DNA from: Dunaliella salina
Taxonomy: Eukaryota > Chlorophyta > Chlorophyceae > Chlamydomonadales > Dunaliellaceae
Direction: 5' to 3'
DNA: 17,054 nt
NCBI GenBank assembly: GCA_002284615.2
Contig: MU069491.1
Span: 274,739 to 291,792 of the forward strand
In this document: piece by piece, positions 8,711 through 16,085 of the stretch
Layout: each line of letters starts with the position of its first letter
How positions within the stretch are numbered: position 1 is the first letter of the stretch
Translations under genes and position numbers: made by a program
The notes under the pieces: generated by a model
Told to the model about the DNA's origin: nothing
The model's database searches: none
Seen by the model: only the letters and a program-made list of their open reading frames with translations

Positions 8711-9690
8711 ATATACTGCCGGACACTTTCAAACCCACTTCTGAGTGGGGGAAGTTGCTTCTTTGGATCAGAGGATTTGTCTGGCTTGTTGGTGGTACCT
8801 GGATGTGGCTCAGGTTGAGCTCTGTGCATCAGAAACCGGCATTTCTTCCATCTGGGCCCACCGTGAAGTGTTTTGAGTTGGCAGACGGTTTCCTATTAAT
8901 ATTTATATAACTCAGGAGCATCAGTTGTGCCCCATACCTACACTTCTTGGTCAACCCTGGGAATGGCTATATTTTGAGGGACCCTGCTCAGGCCCAAACT
9001 GCAGCAGCGAGTGTTTGGGCAGCCTGCAGATAATATTGCAAGCGATTTTGGGTTGTCGGGAGCACCCCTGATGCTCGTCGGACTTTCATCGCACGGACAA
9101 GCACGCATAACCTGGGAGGCCTGGCCAGGCCCCGATAGGCCACCTCCGCACCCGCTGTTTGTCCTGGCCGATGCCTGGGGTTGTCATCATCAACACTGAC
9201 GCCGCGGGCTGCCATAATGGGCGCCAGGGAGGAGCTGCTGGGCTCCGCAAAATGAATGGAGCTAATTTCTCTCAAGTTTTTGCTTGGCTTCTTTCAAATT
9301 TTTGAGCCTGTCCGCGAAAAGCCTTCGCATTATTCCCTTCAAAATAAAATCAAAACAGTGCCTTTTATCTCACATGACTGCCTGCCAGCGGAGATTTGAA
9401 AGGTATAAGCGTTTGAATCTGGACCCGTCCCAACACTCCGCTGAAGCATCAACATTTCATTAAATATGAATAGAAAGCCTTTCCCTGTCATCATCACTCC
9501 TCTCGACTGGCTTTGGAGCACCCCCAGAACAGCCCCCTGCCAGCTCGCATCAGGTGGCCACCAGTGCGCTCAGAGACCATCCTGGGGACCACCTGCAGGC
9601 TTGGGGGTGCAGCTGGAGGGTTAGGACACACAGGGGGTGAGTTTTGCTGGCTGAGCGCGCAAACATGCAGACCTAGCGCGCAGCGGGGTT
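8711..9690. other. Unassigned sequence
   Basis: Several ORFs of 60-127 codons overlap on both strands, including one from 8527 to 8910 with a hydrophobic start, but none shows a recognisable domain. Nothing else was identified. Confidence 0.35.
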
Positions 9691-9699
9691 CACCAAATG

Positions 9700-9835
9700 G
9701 GACCANCTCAGCNCTGAAAAANTGCTTTNTTNACTAGCTTTCAGGNGNTGTNCTCAGAANGGGCANAGGTGGCCTGGNTGGCAAAAGGNAGGATATCACA
9801 CAGGGTTGTGGCGCCTGACTTACAGCCCGAGACTC
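9700..9835 (+). mobile_element. Possible plus-strand LINE C-terminal fragment, N-rich
   Basis: Twelve ambiguous bases lie within about 80 bases. One plus-strand frame reads AKGRISHRVVAPDLQP, resembling the VVAPD terminus seen on the minus strand at 8640-8700. The fragment abuts the 3' end of LINE-0, which lies in the opposite orientation. Identification rests on a short match. Confidence 0.3.
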
Positions 9836-10294
9836 TGGCTGATCGGCTGCTGGTGAAACAATCTCAGCCAGCATCAAAAATTGAAACCAACCCAGACAGA
9901 AATTTCGAAAACCGGTATGATTCTTGATTTAGAAATGTATTGATCTCAGGCTCAGTCAAAACGTGGTAGCTTGCCAAAAAAGGAATGCAGTCAGTGTTTG
10001 GAACTTGGGCAAAAGTATGTAATGGCTTGAAAAGATCAATGAACAAGTCCTTCTATTTTCTGCGCAGCTCACACATCTCCTGGCAATTACAATAGAAGAG
10101 AGCATGTTTCTCGTCCTCAACTTCAGCGCACTCACACTTACCGCAAATATTTGAAACACCCATTGACAGCCATTTACAGGATTCGACCTTCAAGCAGTGG
10201 GCACGAAGCCTAAACCTACTCACATTCCTCATGACTCCTTTATCCAAATCTTTAAATAAATATGCTGGGATACAAAAGGGTGTGCTGTTTGATT
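9836..10294 (-). pseudogene. LINE-0: C-terminal remnant of a non-LTR retrotransposon
   Basis: Two minus-strand frames together give a LINE C-terminus. KAFESNSTPFCIPAYLF, then MRNVSRFRLRAHCLKVE, then ICGKC, nine residues, H-x4-C (CxxC/HxxxxC zinc-binding pattern) runs to about 10053. After a frame change, FIDLFKPLHTF to LVSIFDAG stops at 9864. Paralogous segments occur in LINE-1 (10531-10804) and LINE-2 (10822-11270). The upstream end is interrupted at 10295-10306 by the LINE-1 target duplication. The outer continuation would start at 15782, where TACCATCATTGG resembles the YHHW codons of LINE-1 before the sequence changes near 15807. It is the oldest and most decayed copy of the stack. Confidence 0.7.
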
Positions 10295-10306
10295 CAAAGG
10301 CCTTCA
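10295..10306. repeat. LINE-1 target-site duplication (left copy)
   Basis: CAAAGGCCTTCA here is repeated exactly at 15770-15781. The two copies flank the LINE-1 3' tail and the point where the LINE-1 coding sequence begins abruptly. Confidence 0.75.
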
Positions 10307-10804
10307 ATGGTTACAATGGTTACAATTGGGTTTGACCTTCTGCCAGGTTGTTTGGCTGCTCAGCCTGATGAACTGTTCCATCCAAAGAGTAAATACCCAT
10401 GAGATTAGAAATAAAACGATAAGTCTCATTAGTTTGGTCCTGTAAGAAATGAAAGACATCCTCAGAACAAGCCTGAGTGTAGTAGAAAGCGCCTGTCTCG
10501 TCCTGAAGAACTCTGTGAGCAGAGAGGAAATCAGAAAAGAGATGTTAATAAGTCCTTAGTAAGAGAACACACAGGACCGCAGGAACGAAGGAACACAGCA
10601 TGTTTTTCATCTTGAAGTCCTCCTAGGTCACATTTATCACAAACTGAAGCGTGCTCCTGCCATAGTGATGTCTCAACTCTTAGGGTGTGTGCATGCAATC
10701 GAAAGTGTGCGATGTTTCTCAGCATATGCTTGCCTAAATCAAGATGCAAATACCTAGGGACAGAAAAGGGCGCTCCATGAGCAGCCAAAGGCTTCAAAGG
10801 GAGA
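10307..10804 (-). pseudogene. LINE-1, C-terminal part (downstream of the LINE-2 insertion)
   Basis: This continues LINE-1 after the LINE-2 insert: ALPLKPLAAHGAPFSVP, RYLHLDLGKH, LRNIAHFRLHAHTLRVE, then a VCDKC...H zinc-binding segment whose last expected Cys (H-x4-C) is Arg, although a Cys follows two residues later. A one-base frameshift near 10535 separates this from the final stretch (FSDFLSAHRVLQDE...YRFISNLMGIYSLDG...GQTQL), which is open in another frame. The stop TAA lies inside the 3' tail, ATTGTAACCATTGTAACC (reading minus, about 10310-10330), so there is practically no separate 3' untranslated region. The tail meets the target duplication at 10306. Confidence 0.8.
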
Positions 10805-10817
10805 GCCACCCAGTGAT
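10805..10817. repeat. LINE-2 target-site duplication (left copy)
   Basis: GCCACCCAGTGAT here is repeated exactly at 14504-14516. Joining the outer flanks restores an uninterrupted LINE-1 frame (YHHWVALPLKP). Confidence 0.9.
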
Positions 10818-10821
10818 CAGG

Positions 10822-11835
10822 TTAGGTTACAATGTCTTGGGGACCTGCAGCCAAGACGTTCGGCCAATCAGTCTGTGACTGGTCTACGCCAGCCATAAAC
10901 AAATCCATAAGCTCAGAAATACAATGAGGAAGTTTGTTGTTCTGCTGGGAAAGAAAATCAGAAACCATAGGAATGCTGACCTGTTGCACACAAGCTTCAG
11001 CTTGGGAGAAATGATCAATCCGTTGAAACAGCTCAATGTACCTACGCCGAATCTGGCCCGCCTCAGGACATGAACACTTGAGAAGCACATGAACTTCACC
11101 TTGATCCTCATGCAAGCTGCATCACAAATAGGAGAAATCTGTTCACGGGACCAAATCGCACAGTCCGCACGCAAGGTGTGAGCACGTAATCTGAAACGGC
11201 TGACATTACGCAAAACATGTCTTGACAGGTTCAGGTACATGTGATGAGGGGTTCCCACAGGAGCACGCACACTTGAAGGAAAAGGCACACCAAAGAAAGC
11301 CTTGTAAATGGCCACAGAGTCGCGAGGCATTGGCAAGTGCGGAGCATGATTGTCATCAGTGTTCCAGACCTTACGCAATCGCAACCTCAAATCATCAGCA
11401 AATTCTTGCAGCCTAATAGGATCACCAGTTTGGAATGCTCGCACATACTCATCACACTTGCTCAACCCTTGAGAACCATCAAGCACTTGCGCAGTCCAGC
11501 AGTTTGGCGCTCTGGGGTGTATTTGATAGTCAGCCTGAATCACCTTGCGGAGAGTATTGCTGTTACTGCTCAGCATGCTGTGATACATTTTTACCACGCC
11601 TTTGAACCAATTAAATTGCAGAGGCTCATGTCCACACTCTCGCAGAACTGCCCAGTTGGAAGTGGAGCGCTTCACTCCTAGAATGCGCTTCAAAAAACCC
11701 AAGTGCCTGACCTGCAGATCACTTTTAAACACTGAATCCTGTTGCAAAAAACCAGTAGCCCAGACCTGGCTGCCATACATAGCTGCCGGAACCAAGTACG
11801 TCTTCCCAAGCCAGAGAGCGGCCCTCAGGCTACTA
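10822..11835 (-). pseudogene. LINE-2 post-RT region and zinc-binding C-terminus (frameshifted)
   Basis: From the R insertion point the frame runs DSSLRAALWLGKTYLVP, YGSQVWATGF, LGFLKRILGVKRSTSNW, LRECGHEPLQFNWF, and on to RHVLRNVSRFRLRAHTLRAD. LINE-1 has the matching order (ALPASMFACQIWG, LLKRILGVKRTTPNW, LRECGHEPLQFYWF), which confirms it is the sequel of the RT domain. The zinc-binding segment begins PICDAAC. Near 11110 a one-base shift moves the reading to HEDQGEVHVLLKC, completing a CxxxC...HxxxxC pattern in the next frame. That frame runs RRRYIELFQRI to GPQDIVT and stops in the tail at 10822. This region probably binds RNA or target DNA in LINEs; that role is inferred from the family. 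Confidence 0.85.
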
Positions 11836-11845
11836 TCCAACTCAT
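11836..11845. repeat. R-element target-site duplication (left copy)
   Basis: TCCAACTCAT here recurs at 12505-12514. Excising 11846-12514 joins the two halves of the LINE-2 coding sequence without loss or gain of bases (DYEL then DSSLRAALWL). Confidence 0.9.
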
Positions 11846-12386
11846 CCCCCAGCCTGATGCTCTATTAGTTGTTCTCCTGAAAAGGGCGCCAAGGTCGAAT
11901 CCCCGTTATGAATTGAGAAGTACGGGGGGGCGCCGGGGGAAGAGGGGGGACTCAGCGCCAGTCACAGCTACTCCACCAATACTCAAGGCTCGTGACCCCA
12001 GTCAGCTCCACCCAGATCAGAGGCACATCCACCTTGTTGAAGTCAGATACTGTGAGGACACCCGGCCCAACAGCCAGCTTGAGGCCTCCAAGCAGCAGCA
12101 CCGCGACCTTTGTCGTCATCTTTCTAGAGCCTCAGCTCAAGTCACCCTCCATACTATCCTGCTAGGTGTGGGAGGAGTCATCTANANCCCNNANACATTG
12201 GAGCCTCTNAAGGAGCTTGGTCTTGACACTTNCAAGGCCACNAAGCTTGNTCGGAAGCTNCATGCNCATTCTGTCNTGTATGCCTACAAACTTGCCAGCA
12301 CCANACGCGCTNTTGAGAANACNTTNTTCAACTCTCAACAAGGTCAGGCACGGGATACTGCTAGTAACCCTCCTGATCCCCACTGA
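11846..12386 (+). CDS. R-family protein, C-terminal domain (partial; candidate nuclease-like fold)
   Basis: The open frame enters from the truncated 5' edge. Basic, low-complexity sequence (NPRYELRSTGGRRGKRGD) is followed by a conserved domain: HPDQRHIHLVEVRYCEDTRP, then LEASKQQHRDLC, TLHTILLGVGGVI, KELGLDT, and an ending with NPPDPH. The homologue at 16327-16788 has HVHLIEIKFCEGTRP and AAKQQHAGLC. The strand-like HLVEVRY/HLIEIKF with an acidic residue 8-10 positions earlier and a Gln-rich helix after it fits the layout of a PD-(D/E)xK nuclease core, the fold of restriction-like endonucleases of some LINEs (the Dualen/RandI elements of Chlamydomonas carry both APE and restriction-like types). 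That assignment is inference. The copy has EVR rather than ExK and ambiguous codons. Confidence 0.7.
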
Positions 12387-12407
12387 CTTCTCTCTTCTGT
12401 TTTCTCT

Positions 12408-12495
12408 CGGTGAAGAGGATACACGGTGCCTCGGCCCTAGGTATCCCCTTTTCCTTAATTGATGTGGGGAGTGTTTTCACTGCCTGCGTAGTTTT
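12408..12495 (+). other. R-family structured 3' end (copy C): two predicted hairpins
   Basis: The upstream helix is GGATAC (12417-12422) with GTATCC (12441-12446). The terminal hairpin has outer arm GTGGG (12464-12468) with CCTGC (12483-12487), a G-G mismatch, inner arm AGTG (12470-12473) with CACT (12478-12481) and loop TTTT. TTAATTGAT precedes it and a GTAGTTTTTCTT tail follows. Possible role: recognition of the RNA 3' end by the element's own reverse transcriptase, as known for stringent-type LINEs. Confidence 0.65.
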
Positions 12496-12514
12496 TCTTA
12501 TCTTTCCAACTCAT

Positions 12515-13610
12515 AATCACGCACAAATTGGGAAATGCGACCAGAAGCAGCCATGACAGCACCAGCAACATGCTCAGAGGACTTCTCCATATTCAGCGTT
12601 TTGTGGAAAACCATACCTAGATACTTGAAGCTCTCCTTACATTGCAGCGCAGCTCCACCCACCCTAAATGTGGGCAGCCTAGGTCCCTGGGAGTTAAAGT
12701 GAACCACATCTGATTTGCTGGCATTAATGATGAGGTGCTTCTTTTGAGCATACAAATGCAACCGATTCAGCATTCGCTGCATTTCGTCCTCAGAATTACT
12801 TAGCAAGGTCAGGTCATCAGCGAAGAGCAAGTGCGACACATGGAAATTCTCTGTCCCTGTCACTGCACCCGTGCATTCCTCTGCAATCCAGTCCACGTCA
12901 TTAATGTACAGGGAGAAAAGCAAGGGCGAAAGAGGGCAGCCCTGTTTGACCCCCACAGTGGGGTGCACCCTAGCTGTCTCATCTGCATCCTTCAACACAT
13001 ATTCATCCCCCTCATACATATCCTGAACAGCAGCTAAGAAAGGCGCAGGCGTACGGATTCGCTGCAAGTGCTGCCACAAAGCCTGCCTAGGAATGGTGTC
13101 ATCGGCCTGCTTGAAATCTTTAAAGGCAGCATGCAGCCTGGGTGAGGAATGTGGATGCCTTACTTGTGCTGAGTGTTGCAGATGCCTCAAAATAAAGATA
13201 GGTTGCAAAGTATTGCGCCCTGGGCAAAACCCAAACTGAGTGTCTGGTATTTTGCCCCTACTCATGCACCAATCAGTGATCAACGACCTGAGCACATTCG
13301 CATACATATAAAACATGCCACTTACTGCAAGCATGCGATAATTGTTCGGGTCCAAGAAAGCACCCTTCTTGTATAGCGGTGCCATCTTAGCTTTTTTCCA
13401 ATCAGCAGGAATGCGGGCTTTCTCATACAAGAGCTTGAACAGCTGCACAATGTAAGGCTGGAGAACATTGACCCTATCACACCCTCGCCTACCTAGTCGT
13501 GGGCGCTCTACCACGGCATGCTTTATGAAAGAGGCAGCCACACAGTCAAAGCCAGGCGAAGCTTGCGCGTTCATCTTACTGATCTGCTGAGCAACCATAC
13601 CCCTGAAATG
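12515..13610 (-). pseudogene. LINE-2 reverse transcriptase domain
   Basis: The ORF runs from 13628 to 12498, the last few codons being R-insert and target-duplication sequence. Non-LTR RT blocks appear in order (residue numbers of the ORF): ASPGFD (23-28), WKKAKMAPLYKKG (77-89) with NNYRMLAVS (95-103), FGFCPGRNT (132-140), block A FKDFKQADD with catalytic Asp171, block B GVKQGCPLSPLLF (226-238), block C LLFADDLTLLS with the catalytic pair Asp271-Asp272, and block D/thumb KSDVVHF (305-311) and FKYLGMVF (334-341). All three catalytic aspartates are kept, but block A departs from the usual F-V-D-F-K-K-A-F-D. It joins to 11835 once the R insert is removed. It would polymerise cDNA on nicked target DNA. 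Frameshifts on its N-terminal side make it a pseudogene. Confidence 0.93.
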
Positions 13611-14155
13611 TGGTAAGGTCAGGGGCATCTACAACATCTAGCTCCACGCCCACTCTTTCTCTCTGCTGCCGTAATAAGGCAGGAACATTATGTCCCCTCC
13701 CAATTGGAACTGCCTGATCTCTTCCTACATCTGGTCCTGGCCCTGCACACGGGTGCTCTGGAGGCCTGAAGTGGCTACAAAGATAATCACTCCATGCTTC
13801 CTCAGAAATGGGAGTGCGCTGTGCCTTCTCAGGCTTTCTTAGTAAAGTATGTACCGCAGGGTCCTTAGCATAAAACTGGCTGAGGAACAGGTCTCGTTGT
13901 CTTCTGGTATAGACCCGCTTAGCCCAGCGGACATGTGTCTTGTACCTCTTCCTAGCCAAATCACAAGCATGCACAGTCTGCCCACTACGAACTGCTTCGC
14001 GCAGAGCTCTGCGCTTGGCTTTGCACTCTGCATCAAACCAAGGAGGACTGTGAGCATCCCCCCTGCCTCGCAGATGCACACACACACTGACAATGTCAGC
14101 CATGCCCACACGATTGTTGCTGGCAGCCTGGTCTATCATGGAGCGATGCAGAAAC
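13600..14155 (-). pseudogene. LINE-2 linker between endonuclease and RT
   Basis: The frame open from 14163 to 13576 encodes a region typical of LINE ORF2 between the two enzymes: SPPWFDAECKAKRRALREAV (the conserved PWFD and KR-rich helix), a basic helix KRYKTHVRWAKRVYTRRQRD, and SEEAWSDYLCSHF. It is offset by one base from the endonuclease frame near 14150 and from the RT frame near 13605, showing two indels. Confidence 0.85.
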
Positions 14156-14503
14156 AGGCACACTCAAAGTTGCCATTTTCCACAGCACTCTGAAACTGCT
14201 CTTGGAGCTCAGTCTGCTCAAGCAAAAGCGCAGCATACACCCCAGCGCGTTCAGGGCGCCACTTCCAGCGCATTCTCGACCCACAACCCCAAGGCTTGCA
14301 CACATGTTTGTCATGGAAAGCCAGATCTGCTGCTTGTACACCAGCATCAGGACAGCGGAAAGTCATGCTTAAGGTGCAGTGGTCACTGATGGGCCCTGCA
14401 CCGCCTATATCAAGTCGTTCAGCGGCACCATACACACTACTTGTCATCAACACATGATCTGGCCTAGACCCTCCCCCTCTCTGGCCTTGCTTCACGCAAG
14501 TAC
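14155..14503 (-). pseudogene. LINE-2 APE-type endonuclease, C-terminal end only
   Basis: The frame begins at the 5' truncation point (TCVKQGQRGGG) and contains SRPDHVLMTSSV and ISDHCTLSMTF, the last two motifs of apurinic/apyrimidinic-type LINE endonucleases. The SDH triplet contains the catalytic Asp-His pair. The N-terminal catalytic half (Asn, Glu and the first His motifs) is missing. This domain makes the first target-strand nick in target-primed reverse transcription. Confidence 0.85.
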
Positions 14504-14516
14504 GCCACCCAGTGAT

Positions 14517-15769
14517 GATATTTGGCTAATTTGTTCACACGCTCATTGTGCTCTGCCAAGGCAGCCGCATTCCAAACACCTCGTAGCTTTTTTCTCAGAT
14601 TAACAACGAACTCCTTCAGTGCTACTGGCTGCCCTGAATGCAAACATTGGATAAACATATTGCACATGTCCAAGCCATTACATGCTGCCAAAAACTCTGA
14701 GGTCCAACAATTACGAGATATACAGCGCATGTCAACATCTGCTTGCAGCACCTTGTGCAGTGTAGTATTGTTGCTGCGCAGCAAAGCATTGTAAAATCTG
14801 ACTGCTGCACGGAACCAATAAAACTGCAAAGGCTCATGACCACATTCTCGTAGAACAGACCAGTTAGGAGTGGTACGCTTCACCCCAAGGATGCGCTTCA
14901 GTAAGCACAGATGCACAGTTTGTAAAGGGCAGTCCCATTCAGCACCTTCTTTCATATATCTAGTGCCCCAGATTTGACAAGCAAACATGCTAGCAGGGAG
15001 AGCATATGCTTTAGCCAGCCAGAGCATGGTATGCGGCCTGTCAGTCAGGTGGTACTCCGACGCAAATTGCCTGATTTGTCTACATCCAGCCAGGAAAGGA
15101 GCGCACATGTGTTCGGCAGTGGCCTGNGGGTTGCGCTGCTTTGTGAACAGCATGCCCAAATATTTGAAAGACTCTGCACAAGCCAAGCGCGCTCCACCTA
15201 AAGTAAAGACTGGCACATTATTGCCCTTATAATTAAAATGCACAATCTCAGAATTGGCAGCATTTATCACCAATCCTTTCCGCCAGGCATAAGCATGCAA
15301 CCTATCCAACATCAACTGGAGCTGACCAGGCTNCATATATCTAGTGCCCCAGATTTGACAAGCAAACATGCTAGCAGGGAGAGCATATGCTTTAGCCAGC
15401 CAGAGCATGGTATGCGGCCTGTCAGTCAGGTGGTACTCCGACGCAAATTGCCTGATTTGTCTACATCCAGCCAGGAAAGGAGCGCACATGTGTTCGGCAG
15501 TGGCCTGAGGGTTGCGCTGCTTTGTGAACAGCATGCCCAAATATTTGAAAGACTCTGCACAAGCCAAGCGCGCTCCACCTAAAGTAAAGACTGGCACATT
15601 ATTGCCCTTATAATTAAAATGCACAATCTCAGAATTGGCAGCATTTATCACCAATCCTTTCCGCCAGGCATAAGCATGCAACCTATCCAACATCAACTGG
15701 AGCTGACCAGGCTGGTTACTGGTAAGGCACAGATCGTCTGCATACAGCATATGCGTAACATGGAGATCG
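14517..15769 (-). pseudogene. LINE-1, RT block C to post-RT region (5'-truncated)
   Basis: The sequence starts abruptly at the target duplication (15770), in frame with DLHVTHMLYADDLCLTSNQ, the catalytic YADD block of a non-LTR RT, so everything upstream was lost at insertion. It then reads through the thumb (NSEIVHFNYKG, FKYLGMLFTKQ), MLWLAKAYALPASMFACQIWG, LKRILGVKRTTPNW, LRECGHEPLQFYWF, to VNKLAKYHHWVA at 14504. There the frame meets the LINE-2 target duplication and resumes at 10804. One 127-codon segment is present twice in tandem (14953-15713). Apart from two Ns there is no stop codon in this part. It resembles LINE-2 clearly but is far from identical, so these are different subfamilies. 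Confidence 0.9.
14953..15713 (-). repeat. 381-bp in-frame tandem duplication within LINE-1
   Basis: The sequence from 14953 recurs from 15334 with no difference seen other than N at 15127. The junction itself is an N at 15333. The unit is 381 bases (127 codons), so the frame stays open through both copies and the thumb region is encoded twice. Confidence 0.95.
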
Positions 15770-15781
15770 CAAAGGCCTTCA

Positions 15782-15807
15782 CACCAATGATGGTAAGTCA
15801 CTGGTTA
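15782..15807 (-). pseudogene. Short upstream flank of LINE-0
   Basis: Directly outside the right LINE-1 target duplication (15770-15781), the minus strand reads AACCAGTGACTTACCATCATTGG, weakly like the LINE-1 codons for NKLAKYHHW. If real, this is the broken 5' continuation of 10294-9836, with an 11-base deletion beside it. The match is short. Confidence 0.35.
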
Positions 15808-15935
15808 TCCCCATAAGCCTTTTTTGCCTCGAATTTTGTGATGGAGAGGACTTGGGGCTCTTTGAACCAATTCGACTTCTTTTCCTTGTTTAATGTAGGG
15901 GGAGTTCTTCTGCCTGCATTGTTTTTTTTCCTTTT
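15808..15935 (+). mobile_element. R-family 3'-end remnant (copy D)
   Basis: CCCCATAAGCC..TTTTTT, GTGATGGAGAGGAC, TTTTCCTTG and TTTAATGTAGG follow the order of the R 3' end. The terminal hairpin has GTAGG (15895-15899) with CCTGC (15913-15917), a G-G mismatch and inner GGAG (15901-15904) with TTCT (15908-15911). An upstream helix TTGG (15852-15855) with CCAA (15867-15870) is also present. A T-rich stretch GTTTTTTTTCC follows. No coding part remains. Confidence 0.6.
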
Positions 15936-15984
15936 CATTCTACATAGCACGGGCAAAAGGATGATAAGGGGCCAACCCCCTTGG

Positions 15985-16085
15985 GTTGGTCTACAAGGGT
16001 TAACAAGGGTTTACAAGCGTTGTCCAAAGCTTTGGCTGATTAGCTGCTGGAAGCATTCATCAGCTATCAAGGTTAAAAAAAACAC
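15985..16085 (-). mobile_element. LINE-3: 3'-terminal stub with TTGTAAACCC tail
   Basis: On the minus strand GATGAATGCTTCCAGCAGC, ATCAGCCAAAG and GGACAACGCTTGTAA resemble both the LINE-0 end (9836-9880: CCAGCAGC..ATCAGCCA) and the LINE-1 end (DG..HQAEQ...GQTQL). It translates DECFQQLISQSFGQRL, then TAA within the tail CTTGTAAACCCTTGTTAACC. Its 5' truncation point is near 16085. Confidence 0.55.

Larger units (their letters stand above)
11846..12504 (+). mobile_element. R element: 5'-truncated plus-strand retroelement nested in LINE-2
   Basis: The insert carries a partial ORF, a 3' untranslated region and a structured 3' end, in the opposite orientation to its host. It lacks a poly(A) tail and ends in GTAGTTTTTCTTATCTT directly before the target duplication. 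Homologous 3' ends occur at 1333-1435, 8188-8270, 15808-15935 (plus) and 16160-16326 (minus). The insertion is younger than LINE-2, since it interrupts it. Fourteen or more Ns lie in 12184-12330, probably because the element is multicopy and was assembled as a consensus. Confidence 0.85.
10818..14503 (-). mobile_element. LINE-2: 5'-truncated non-LTR retrotransposon inserted in LINE-1
   Basis: The body lies between two GCCACCCAGTGAT copies. In minus-strand order it holds the end of an APE-type endonuclease, a basic linker, a reverse transcriptase, thumb and connection sequence, and a zinc-binding C-terminus. It is 5'-truncated within the endonuclease. The 3' tail is ATTGTAACCTAACCTG, a short form of the TTGTAACC tail of LINE-1. 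A 659-bp plus-strand R element sits inside it. Three one-base frameshifts (about 14150, 13605 and 11110) make it non-functional. Family style is like chlorophyte LINEs with an APE endonuclease; exact clade not determined. Confidence 0.88.

Noticed and set aside
8988..9275. 95-codon minus-strand ORF and the 62-codon plus-strand ORF opposite
   Set aside because: Neither has a domain or supporting signals; composition looks like GC-richer non-coding DNA.
10365..10371. CTGATGA heptamer as in a hammerhead ribozyme core
   Set aside because: It lies in the LINE-1 C-terminal region, with no matching GAAA core or supporting stems nearby.
10053..11270. Three zinc-binding C-termini in a row taken as one multi-finger protein
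   Set aside because: Each belongs to a separate LINE copy (LINE-0, LINE-1, LINE-2), separated by tails and target duplications.
11222..11868. Plus-strand ORFs opposite the LINE-2 C-terminus
   Set aside because: They are shadows of the minus-strand LINE frame, which matches LINE-1 residue by residue.
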